A stretch of DNA of 6,196 nucleotides from Chlorobiota bacterium. GTDB taxonomy: Bacteria > Bacteroidota > Bacteroidia > Bacteroidales > F082. The stretch spans positions 1 to 6,196 of the forward strand of contig JAUXBM010000113.1 in assembly GCA_030619415.1 (NCBI GenBank), given 5' to 3'. The notes below the pieces were generated by a model, which searched no databases, was not told the DNA's origin, and was given only the letters and a program-made list of their open reading frames with translations. The translations under genes and the position numbers were made by a program. Below are positions 1 to 6,074 of the stretch, piece by piece; within the stretch, counting starts at the first letter, position 1, and each line of letters begins with the position of its first letter.

Positions 1-687
1 CACCACAACAATCGAATAGTCTTTATTGTTTTTTGCCCTGTCTAAAAGGTAATTGTTGACAGTTTTTATACTGTAATCCAATTCCGGAATAAGTATCACA
101 TCGCCTCCGCCTGCCATGCCTGCGTACAGGGTAAGCCATCCGGCATGGTGCCCCATGATCTCGATGACCATGATCCGCTTGTGGGAGTTGGCTGTGGAAT
201 GGAGGCGGTCGATAGCATCGGTGCAGATGTTTAATGCCGAATCAAAGCCGAAGGTCTGGTCTGTTCCCCAAACATCATTATCAATGGTTTTTGGCAAGCC
301 AACTACATTCAAGCCTTCTTCTGCAAGCAATGCGGCAGTTCTCATTGTACCGTTACCACCGATGATGACGAGGCAGTCCAGTCCAATTTCATCGTAATGA
401 TTTTTTATCAGTTTGGGTTTGTCGATGGAGAGATGCCCCGTTTTTTTATATGGTTTTTCGCGTGAAGTTCCCAGAATGGTTCCTCCAACAGTTAAAATAC
501 CCGACAGCATCGATTCTTCGAGAACTGTATATTCTTTGTTGATTAATCCAAGAAAGCCGGAATTAAACCCGATAACTTCCATGCCATATTTTATAATGGC
601 AGTTTTACCCACACCCCTGATGGCTGCGTTTAGTCCGGGGCAATCGCCTCCGGCGGTTAGGATTCCTATTCGTTTTGGTTTGCTCAT
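1..687 (-). CDS. pfkA: 6-phosphofructokinase, N-terminal 229 residues (runs off the window)
   Basis: Phosphorylates fructose 6-phosphate to fructose 1,6-bisphosphate in cytoplasmic glycolysis. I translated the minus strand from the ATG at 687-685; 229 codons stay open to base 1, and a typical family member would need roughly 100 more. Visible family motifs: the phosphate-binding loop TAGGDCPGLNAAIRG (11-25), GGTILGTSR (68-76), GGNGT (110-114), the catalytic PKTIDND (132-138, with D136 matching the E. coli Asp127 base), and IEIMGHHAGW (175-184). Gly at 113 (E. coli Gly104 position) favours ATP as donor, since pyrophosphate-dependent enzymes carry Asp there. Lys133, however, replaces the Gly124 of classical ATP enzymes, as in the long/actinobacterial-type and trypanosomal group. 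The start lies 6 nt after the symporter stop, so the two genes are probably cotranscribed. Family is certain; donor specificity is inferred. Confidence 0.95.
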   Translation of the reverse strand, partial: MSKPKRIGILTAGGDCPGLNAAIRGVGKTAIIKYGMEVIGFNSGFLGLINKEYTVLEESMLSGILTVGGTILGTSREKPYKKTGHLSIDKPKLIKNHYDEIGLDCLVIIGGNGTMRTAALLAEEGLNVVGLPKTIDNDVWGTDQTFGFDSALNICTDAIDRLHSTANSHKRIMVIEIMGHHAGWLTLYAGMAGGGDVILIPELDYSIKTVNNYLLDRAKNNKDYSIVVV

Positions 688-693
688 TTCTGT

Positions 694-2106
694 TTATACT
701 TTAAGATGTTCCCCTTCTGTTTTTGCAATAACCACCGCCCCGCAACTGTCGCTCCATACATTTGTTGCTGTGCGGAACATATCCAGTATTCTATCAACGG
801 CCAGAATTAATCCAACACCTTCAAGCGGCAATCCTACGGCGGTTAAAATTACGGTAATCATCACGAGTCCGGCCATCGGAATTGCTGCGGCTCCTATTGA
901 AGCCAAAAGGGCTGTAAACACAATAATGATTTGCTGGATGAATGTGAGCTCAACACCATAAGCCTGTGCAATAAAAATAGCTGCAACACATTCGTACAAA
1001 GCGGTTCCGTCCATATTTACAGTGGCCCCCAGCGGCAGTGTAAAACTGCTGATTTTATTTGATACCCCCGATTTTTCTTCAACTGCCTGTATGGTCAGCG
1101 GTAAGGTCGCGCCTGATGATGATGTTGAAAACGCTGTTAGTAGGGGAGTGCTCATATTTTTAAAATGTTTTAAAGGATTCGCCTTTCCAACATATTTTAC
1201 AATTAGCGGAAGGGTAATCGCTGCATGAATAACGAGGGCCAATATCACGGTAAGCATGTATAAACCCATACTTGTTACAAGACCTCCCAGGTCTTCCTGA
1301 TCTGCCACTGTTTTTGCAACGATGCCGAAAATACCGAGTGGTGTGAATTTAATCACGAATAGTGTTATTTTCATCATTACCTCAAACACAGCAGTAAAAA
1401 AGTTTTTCAAAAATTCGCTGTGTTTTTTCGATACTTTCATAATGAAATATCCGAAGAGGATGGCAAAAAAGATAATTGAAAGCATTTGATTATTGGCCAT
1501 CGCCTGGATAATGTTCTCGGGCACAATCCCAACAACAATATCCAATACCGATTTCTGTTTTTCAACAAGGCCATCAACTTCCTGGATAAAATTTATGTTT
1601 GCCCCAATTCCGGGCCTGAAAATATTGACCAGGATTTGCCCCGTGACAATCGCAAAAAAACTGGTCATTACATAAAACATCATGGTCTTTAATCCCAGCC
1701 TGCCCAGGTTAGTCCCCGACCCGATACTGGTTATCCCAGAAATCAATGATGATAATATCAGTGGAATAATCAGCATTTTGAGCGCCCTGATGAATAGATC
1801 CCCCATCCAACTAACGTAATAAACCGGTGGGTTGTAATAAGCTGCACGTGCTATATCAAGATCGTATGATTCAACTTCTTCATAGTTGGGAAGCTGCAGC
1901 AGTGCCTCGTTAAAAGCTGTCCATGTATCGTATTGTTTCTCATCTAAAGCATGTAATTGCTTCTGGATAGCCGGAGGAACCTGCCTGCGGTCAAGTATTT
2001 TGTACGAATCGGCAGTTAATTTATACGATGTTGTAAATATCAATCCGTATATGATGGCAAGTATAAGTGCTATTAATATCTGCCAGTGTAATGCAACTTT
2101 TTTCAT
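694..2106 (-). CDS. Dicarboxylate/amino acid:cation symporter (DAACS family)
   Basis: Inner-membrane secondary transporter that takes up acidic amino acids or C4-dicarboxylates with sodium ions (or protons). The 470-residue protein has TM1 at about 7-25, then the core: GDLFIRALKML (102-112), the serine-rich hairpin STSSSGATLP (about 327-336), the TM7 sodium-site motif NMDGT (364-368), the HP2 stretch AAIPMAGLV, and TM8 with D438, D442, R445, N449 and D453. R445 matches GltPh Arg397, which holds the substrate side-chain carboxylate, and D442 matches Asp394, so an acidic substrate such as aspartate, glutamate or a dicarboxylate is expected. About 75 residues separate TM1 from the TM2 region, roughly 50 more than in GltPh. 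I chose the ATG at 2106 over an in-frame TTG at 2136 because that TTG overlaps a consensus -7 box and is not needed for TM1. It lies upstream of pfkA with a 6-nt gap. Exact substrate is unknown. Confidence 0.93.
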   Translation of the reverse strand: MKKVALHWQILIALILAIIYGLIFTTSYKLTADSYKILDRRQVPPAIQKQLHALDEKQYDTWTAFNEALLQLPNYEEVESYDLDIARAAYYNPPVYYVSWMGDLFIRALKMLIIPLILSSLISGITSIGSGTNLGRLGLKTMMFYVMTSFFAIVTGQILVNIFRPGIGANINFIQEVDGLVEKQKSVLDIVVGIVPENIIQAMANNQMLSIIFFAILFGYFIMKVSKKHSEFLKNFFTAVFEVMMKITLFVIKFTPLGIFGIVAKTVADQEDLGGLVTSMGLYMLTVILALVIHAAITLPLIVKYVGKANPLKHFKNMSTPLLTAFSTSSSGATLPLTIQAVEEKSGVSNKISSFTLPLGATVNMDGTALYECVAAIFIAQAYGVELTFIQQIIIVFTALLASIGAAAIPMAGLVMITVILTAVGLPLEGVGLILAVDRILDMFRTATNVWSDSCGAVVIAKTEGEHLKV

Positions 2107-2133
2107 TGAGGGATGGTCAGGTTTAGTAAATAC

Positions 2134-2141
2134 CAAAAATA
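2134..2141 (-). promoter_or_regulatory. Probable -7 element for the symporter-pfkA operon
   Basis: Read on the minus strand this is TATTTTTG, an exact match to the Bacteroidota primary-sigma -7 consensus TAnnTTTG. It lies 27 nt before the chosen ATG at 2106, giving a predicted leader of about 20 nt. No TTTG sits at the expected 19-21 nt spacing; the nearest candidate is GTTG at 2169-2166, 24 nt away, so the promoter is only moderately supported. Confidence 0.38.
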
Positions 2142-2151
2142 GGAAATAAAA

Positions 2152-2183
2152 TTTCTGTATTTGCTCAACTTATTGTAATTTCG
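2152..2183 (+). promoter_or_regulatory. Candidate promoter for the Asp-box secreted protein
   Basis: TTTC (2152-2155) and TAATTTCG (2176-2183) are each one mismatch from the Bacteroidota -33 TTTG and -7 TAnnTTTG elements, with a normal 20-nt spacer. Transcription would begin near 2190, leaving a leader of about 55 nt before the ATG at 2245. It is arranged back to back with the symporter promoter in the 138-bp divergent region. This is motif matching only. Confidence 0.35.
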
Positions 2184-2244
2184 CAATATATGCCAGAAAT
2201 GATGGATTGAGAACCCATCAGTATTAGCAACCATTAACAAGAAT

Positions 2245-3801
2245 ATGAGAAGATTTCTTTTCATTATTATTATTTTATGTATTGGTTTTTCAGGATTTTC
2301 ACAGTTTCAAAATGTGATGATCAGCGATGAGCAAAGTCCTAACGAACCCTCCATTACCATGAATCCCAGGAACCCCAATGAGTTGGTTGCCGGTGCTAAT
2401 TTAAGAAGTTATTATTATTCAATCGATGGTGGTTGGAACTGGACAAGGGGCGACCTGGTTTCTCCCGAATATGGTGTTTGGGGTGACCCTTGTGTGATTG
2501 TAGATACGGCCGGCCGGTTTTATTTTTTCCATTTATCCAATCCTGTGGAAGGCACATGGATTGACCGCATTGTTTGCCAGAAGTTTGATATTGATAATCT
2601 TGAATGGACGGATGGAAGCTTTATGGGCCTCAATGGTACAAAGAAACAAGACAAGGAATGGGCGGTGGTTGACAGTGCGACCAATACAATTTATGTTACC
2701 TGGACGCAGTTTGATCAGTATGGTACCTCAGCACCTGATAAATACAGTAACATCATGTTCAGCAAATCGACCGATGCCGGTGAAACATGGACCGATGCGA
2801 AACAGATTAACGAAATATCGGGCGATTGTGTTGACAGTGACAATACAACCGAGGGTGCTGTACCGGCGGTAGGGCCGGATGGTGAGGTTTATGTTGCCTG
2901 GTCAGGGCCGGAAGGCATCGTTTTCGATCGCTCTTTGGATGGAGGTGTTACATGGTTGGATGAAGATATTTTTATTAGTGAACAACCCGGTGGCTGGGAT
3001 TATGACATCCCTGGGATATCAAGATGCAATGGCCTTCCGATTACTTGCTGCGATATCAGTAACTCGGCTTATGATGGAACCATATACGTAAACTGGACTG
3101 ATCAGCGAAATGGTACTGACGATACAGATGTGTGGATTTCTAAATCAACTGATGGTGGTAATACCTGGTCGGAGCCTAAGCGGGTCAACGATGACGAACC
3201 GGGCAAACAGCAGTTTTTCAGCTGGATGACAATTGATCAGGCGAACGGGGATATTTATATTGTTTTTTACGACCGGAGAAATTATACCGACAGCAATACG
3301 GATGTCTACATGGCCAGGTCAACTGATGGTGGCGCAACGTTTGAAAATATGCAAATCAGCGAAGAACCATTTCTTCCGTTTAGCAGTGTCTTCTTTGGTG
3401 ATTATACAAATATTACAGCTTTCGATGGGCAGGTTAGGCCGATCTGGGGAAGACTTCAAGGAGGGAAAATGTCGATGTGGACCGCGATCATCGACATCAC
3501 AACAGGTATCACTGCCATGAAAGATGCAACCCCCTTCAGCCTCGAGCAGAATTTTCCGAATCCGTTCAGGCAAACAACTTATTTTTCGTTCAAATTAAAA
3601 GAACCGGCTGACATTCACCTTGCTGTTTACGACATTCATGGTAGGTTAATCACAACAATGATTGATGATCAACACAGGGGCGTTGGAAAATATGTAGAAA
3701 GATTTGATGCTTACCAACATCAATTGCCATCAGGTGTTTATTGGTATGTTCTACGGGCCGGAATTAATGTGCAAAAGCGAAAAATGCTGTTGATTGAATA
3801 A
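2245..3801 (+). CDS. Secreted Asp-box (BNR) beta-propeller protein, sialidase-like fold, with T9SS sorting domain
   Basis: 518 residues. An N-terminal signal peptide (basic MRRF, then a hydrophobic stretch to about residue 18, likely cleaved near GFSQ) is followed by a beta-propeller region with five Asp boxes of the S-x-D-x-G-x-x-W/F type: 59-66, 175-182, 230-237, 301-308 and 359-366. The last ends in Phe instead of Trp. A GDYTNITAF segment (386-394) near the end of the propeller resembles the family of Bacteroidota proteins annotated as exo-alpha-sialidases. Residues 431-518 form a type A T9SS sorting domain, with QNFPNPF (435-441), VYDIHGR (461-467), LPSGVYWYVL (494-503) and a basic KRKMLLIE end. 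It should therefore be exported by Sec, then passed across the outer membrane and released or surface-anchored. I see no FRIP motif or clear arginine triad, so sialidase activity is not supported; glycan binding or another hydrolase function is possible. The ATG has no Shine-Dalgarno sequence, normal for the phylum. Confidence 0.9.
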   Translation: MRRFLFIIIILCIGFSGFSQFQNVMISDEQSPNEPSITMNPRNPNELVAGANLRSYYYSIDGGWNWTRGDLVSPEYGVWGDPCVIVDTAGRFYFFHLSNPVEGTWIDRIVCQKFDIDNLEWTDGSFMGLNGTKKQDKEWAVVDSATNTIYVTWTQFDQYGTSAPDKYSNIMFSKSTDAGETWTDAKQINEISGDCVDSDNTTEGAVPAVGPDGEVYVAWSGPEGIVFDRSLDGGVTWLDEDIFISEQPGGWDYDIPGISRCNGLPITCCDISNSAYDGTIYVNWTDQRNGTDDTDVWISKSTDGGNTWSEPKRVNDDEPGKQQFFSWMTIDQANGDIYIVFYDRRNYTDSNTDVYMARSTDGGATFENMQISEEPFLPFSSVFFGDYTNITAFDGQVRPIWGRLQGGKMSMWTAIIDITTGITAMKDATPFSLEQNFPNPFRQTTYFSFKLKEPADIHLAVYDIHGRLITTMIDDQHRGVGKYVERFDAYQHQLPSGVYWYVLRAGINVQKRKMLLIE

Positions 3802-3851
3802 CTCTGTTAGAAATTCATTTTAATACTGTCTATAGCCTTCCCTAATTTTTT

Positions 3852-3859
3852 TATTTTTG
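3852..3859 (+). promoter_or_regulatory. Probable -7 element for the TetR-like gene
   Basis: TATTTTTG matches the Bacteroidota -7 consensus TAnnTTTG exactly. It lies 26 nt before the ATG at 3886, predicting a leader of about 20 nt. No clear TTTG is found 19-21 nt upstream. The 84-bp gap after the preceding gene contains no convincing terminator hairpin, so some read-through from the Asp-box gene is possible. Confidence 0.4.
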
Positions 3860-3869
3860 CCGCGATAAT

Positions 3870-3875
3870 AAGGAG
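3870..3875 (+). promoter_or_regulatory. Shine-Dalgarno sequence of the TetR-like gene
   Basis: AAGGAG lies 10 nt before the ATG at 3886. A strong Shine-Dalgarno site is uncommon in this phylum and absent from most other starts in the window, so it fixes this start with good confidence. Confidence 0.55.
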
Positions 3876-3885
3876 TGTTCATTTT

Positions 3886-4509
3886 ATGAGCGAGGAGTTG
3901 AAGACATTAATTGATCAAATCAGAACCATTGCCAACGACGATGGTATCGAATCGGTAACTCTGCATGAGCTTTATAAAAGTCCTGCCTTTTCCCCGGATC
4001 TTTTAGACAAGTATTTCAAAAATGAAGAGATGCTTGTTGAGGCTTTGCTGGCCGATGAGCGTAAAAAGTTTGAAGAAATATTTGTTGATCACGATTTTGA
4101 CGGATATTACGATGCGATAGATATCCTGTTTACTGTAATTAAAGAAATGGCGACTAAGTTTTATAGCCTGAGCCCCTCGGTCACTCATAAATATGAGGAA
4201 ATGTACCCTGAAATATTTGAAAAGCACATTGAAGATCGCATCAATTTTATTTTTAATAAAATACAGATCAACCTGACGAAAGGCATTAGTCAGGGTATGT
4301 ACCGCAACGATGTCAGCATTGAACTTGTAGCGCGTCTGTACATTCGTCGGTTAATCGATCTTCACAATATTGAAAATTTCCCTCCCGAGGATTTCTCGTT
4401 TACTACCATGTTTGAGCAGATGTTCGAAAACTTTGTGCGAAGTGTAGCTACAGAAGATGGATTGGCATATTTCGAGAAAAAGAAAAAAGCCGCCAGGCTG
4501 AAGAATTAA
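3886..4509 (+). CDS. TetR/AcrR-like regulator with divergent helix-turn-helix
   Basis: 207 residues, the normal length for TetR regulators and probably all-helical and cytoplasmic. The N-terminal part aligns without gaps to a TetR DNA-binding domain: a first helix at 3-18, DGIESVTLHELY (19-30) where family members have a YGxxxVTMDDIA-type segment, then the HTH turn and recognition helix, then DKYFKNEEMLVEALL (41-55) matching the usual YxYFKxKxELVxxVL. The turn and recognition helix read SPAFSPDLL (32-40): the usual glycine is Ala and the typical Lys-Lys/Arg-Thr-Leu/Ile-Tyr residues are gone. The C-terminal ligand/dimer domain is typical of Bacteroidota TetR proteins, with GISQGMYRNDVSIELVARL (133-151) and a late VATEDGLAYFEK segment (187-198). 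DNA target and ligand cannot be read. It converges with the downstream nuclease-like gene and overlaps it by 4 bp. Confidence 0.75.
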   Translation: MSEELKTLIDQIRTIANDDGIESVTLHELYKSPAFSPDLLDKYFKNEEMLVEALLADERKKFEEIFVDHDFDGYYDAIDILFTVIKEMATKFYSLSPSVTHKYEEMYPEIFEKHIEDRINFIFNKIQINLTKGISQGMYRNDVSIELVARLYIRRLIDLHNIENFPPEDFSFTTMFEQMFENFVRSVATEDGLAYFEKKKKAARLKN

Positions 4510-5789
4510 TTTTTGATTATTTTTCTAACCATTTTCTTGCCGTTTCCATCAATAAACCTGATGAGGTAAAATCCAGCGTTTAGATGAGCTGTTGGTATTT
4601 CAATTTGTGCGTTTCCTTTTTCAACGTGAAAATCTTCATGAAACAATATGCCACCGCTCAAATCGAGTATTTCAATTTTTAAATGAGTCCGCCACTTTGC
4701 ATCCAGGCCAATGCTAAGTTGCTGATTCACCGGGTTGATTATTCGTATTTCATGAAACCCAGTTGCCTGCCAATCATCCACCCCCAGCGATTTATCAACC
4801 ATCAATTTTAGGGTTATCGGCAAATGATCCGAATTTTCATAAAGTGCGGAAAGCACATCATTTGGTACGCTGGTATTTGTGGGTAAATCATTAATTGACT
4901 TGTCAAAATGCAGACCATCCTGACCAACAGCCCAATAACTATCCTGAATGTAGCTAACAAATTGAGAGCCATCCTGAATACTTTGTGATGTCAGCACAAA
5001 ATCGAAACGGTCGTCCATACCGCCGGATGCGGCACACCCATTGCTATTCGCATGGGTTGATTGGGTGTGAACATGACTATAATCATCATTGTTATGCCAT
5101 TCGCCATATTGGTCAATTGGATCAATAAAGCGCAACGAAGGGTTTTCGTAGAAAAGAAACGCCTGGTAGGCCGGTTCGGTAGGCGAGTAAAGGTTGAAAT
5201 CCCCCATCAGCAAATAGTTGGCATTGTCGTCCAGTTGGTTGAGATAGTCCATTGTATTTTCGGCCATCACTTTCCGCTTGTTTTCGTTGGCGCTGCCGGA
5301 ACTCGATTTTAAATGTCCTACTACACATATAATAAAAGCCGTATCACCGTTTCCGAGATCGTCAGAACGATAATATAATTCATACACATTAATGTCCCTG
5401 ATATAGCTTTGTGCGATGGTGTGATTTTTGAGCATTAGCTTTTCAGAATTGTAATACAGCATATTTACTAAATTCGACTCGGCAACAGAAAGAAAATTGG
5501 CCTTTGCATAAAATTCCACACCATTTGTGTTCAATACCTGATCCAGCAAGTGCTGATGAATGGCTTGCGAATTACCGATCTCATTGACCGTAAAAATATC
5601 CGGCTTGTTATGGTGGATGATCTTTTTTAGGTATTCATCTTTATCGTTAATATCATTGTTTGATGGATCGCACCAGTCAGAGTTTACTCCATAAAACAGG
5701 AGGTTATATTGCATTACAGTTACCGTGTCCTGAGAATAGACCTGCCAGGATAATAAAGTGGCAACGAAAACGAAAAGAAATTTCAGCAT
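4506..5789 (-). CDS. Secreted endonuclease/exonuclease/phosphatase (EEP) family protein with T9SS-type tail
   Basis: 427 residues. Signal peptide at 1-20 (LKFLFVFVATLLSW core, cleavage near VYSQ). The EEP (DNase I-like) domain spans about 22-330 and keeps the whole catalytic set: QYNLL with N29, VNEIG with E70 (metal ligand), GHLKSS with H159, GDFNL with D197 and N199, the DDRFDFVL segment (259-266), and SDHLP with D321 and the catalytic H322. Residues 346-427 resemble a T9SS type A sorting domain: IINPVNQQL (350-358), IEILDLSGG (372-380), LNAGFYLIRF (403-412) and a basic KKMVRKIIKN end. It is expected to act outside the cell, hydrolysing DNA, RNA or another phosphodiester; the fold also includes sphingomyelinases and inositol phosphatases, so the substrate is open. 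The ATG lies 3 nt after the stop of a methylmalonyl-CoA mutase tail, suggesting it was the second gene of a unit. Confidence 0.9.
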   Translation of the reverse strand: MLKFLFVFVATLLSWQVYSQDTVTVMQYNLLFYGVNSDWCDPSNNDINDKDEYLKKIIHHNKPDIFTVNEIGNSQAIHQHLLDQVLNTNGVEFYAKANFLSVAESNLVNMLYYNSEKLMLKNHTIAQSYIRDINVYELYYRSDDLGNGDTAFIICVVGHLKSSSGSANENKRKVMAENTMDYLNQLDDNANYLLMGDFNLYSPTEPAYQAFLFYENPSLRFIDPIDQYGEWHNNDDYSHVHTQSTHANSNGCAASGGMDDRFDFVLTSQSIQDGSQFVSYIQDSYWAVGQDGLHFDKSINDLPTNTSVPNDVLSALYENSDHLPITLKLMVDKSLGVDDWQATGFHEIRIINPVNQQLSIGLDAKWRTHLKIEILDLSGGILFHEDFHVEKGNAQIEIPTAHLNAGFYLIRFIDGNGKKMVRKIIKN

Positions 5790-5792
5790 TGT

Positions 5793-5903
5793 TTATTTTC
5801 TGGCCCCGATCAACAATTCAAGCATATTAACACCGGCTTCAGATATAACAGTTCCGGGTCCAAATATTGCGACTACGCCCGAATCGTAAAGGAACTGATA
5901 ATC
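5793..5903 (-). pseudogene. C-terminal remnant of methylmalonyl-CoA mutase large subunit (B12-binding domain end)
   Basis: The minus strand reads DYQFLYDSGVVAIFGPGT followed by VISEAGVNMLELLIGARK and TAA at 5795-5793. This matches the last ~37 residues of B12-dependent methylmalonyl-CoA mutase, which typically read PPQDYxFLYxAGxxAIFGPGT then a final helix. The enzyme interconverts methylmalonyl-CoA and succinyl-CoA. Only this tail is present. Upstream, the frame stays open to about 6041, where TAA lies at 6044-6042, but it encodes nothing mutase-like and has no ATG or GTG start. So the fragment is either a broken gene, cut by an insertion or rearrangement near 5904, or the product of a misjoined assembly. 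Its stop lies 3 nt before the nuclease-like ATG, as expected of an intact operon on this side. Family recognition is from memory of the motif. Confidence 0.6.
5806..5892 (-). repeat. Left arm of 87-bp perfect inverted repeat
   Basis: The reverse complement of this interval equals 6110-6196 at every one of 87 positions, checked base by base. It lies inside the mutase tail. Identity breaks immediately outside 5892 (A5893 versus the complement expected from A6109). On the other side it could extend further, because the window ends at 6196. Confidence 0.97.
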
Positions 5904-5948
5904 ATATACGGAAACCAGCTTAGATACAAGTCTCCGGGATACATCGTG

Positions 5949-6019
5949 ATCTACTGAATGCAGTCCAAACCATCCAAACCATCTGATTTTGCATGCGCCG
6001 CGACCGCATTTCAGTAGAT
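5949..6019. repeat. Stem-loop: 10-bp perfect arms, extendable to 13 bp with one bulge
   Basis: ATCTACTGAA (5949-5958) is the exact reverse complement of TTCAGTAGAT (6010-6019). With T6009 bulged, TGC (5959-5961) pairs with GCA (6006-6008), giving 13 bp around a loop of 44 nt. There is no downstream T-tract, so it does not look like an intrinsic terminator. Confidence 0.6.
5964..5981 (+). repeat. Two tandem copies of a 9-mer (TCCAAACCA)
   Basis: TCCAAACCA occurs at 5964-5972 and again at 5973-5981, directly adjacent, inside the loop of the stem at 5949-6019. As a 9-bp unit it would not shift a reading frame; on the minus strand it gives the WFGWFG run. Confidence 0.8.
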
Positions 6020-6060
6020 AATTATTTCTATTCAGAATTAATTACCGGATTATAATCCTC

Positions 6061-6066
6061 AGGGGG
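6061..6066 (+). promoter_or_regulatory. Shine-Dalgarno-like AGGGGG before the right-edge frame
   Basis: AGGGGG ends 8 nt before the ATG at 6075, an ideal distance. Its presence favours the right-edge frame being translated. It lies inside the spacer between the inverted repeat arms. Confidence 0.4.
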
Positions 6067-6074
6067 ACATACTT

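Noticed and set aside
413..961. 182-codon open frame on the plus strand
   Set aside because: It lies antisense to the pfkA start and the symporter C-terminus, both of which have clear family motifs. The product resembles nothing and has no signal of its own.
2107..2136. TTG at 2136 as the symporter start, adding 10 residues
   Set aside because: The codon overlaps the consensus -7 element 2134-2141, and the extra residues are polar with no family counterpart. The ATG at 2106 is preferred.
2561..3091. Two plus-strand frames inside the Asp-box gene (2561-2872 and 2879-3091)
   Set aside because: Alternative-frame shadows of the strongly supported Asp-box gene; its Asp-box motifs run through both intervals in the main frame.
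3802..3885. Intrinsic terminator after the Asp-box gene
   Set aside because: There is a T-rich stretch at 3846-3858 but no GC-rich hairpin before it; it fits better as part of the -7 region.
4003..4227. 74-codon minus-strand frame
   Set aside because: Antisense to the TetR-like gene, without a ribosome site or recognisable sequence.
5061..5328. Overlapping frames on both strands within the nuclease-like gene
   Set aside because: The nuclease frame holds the catalytic GDFN and GHLKS motifs across this interval; the others are shadows.
5949..6019. Integron attC site or transposon end
   Set aside because: The stem lacks the GTTRRRY/RYYYAAC core sites of attC, and no integrase, transposase or target-site duplication is visible.
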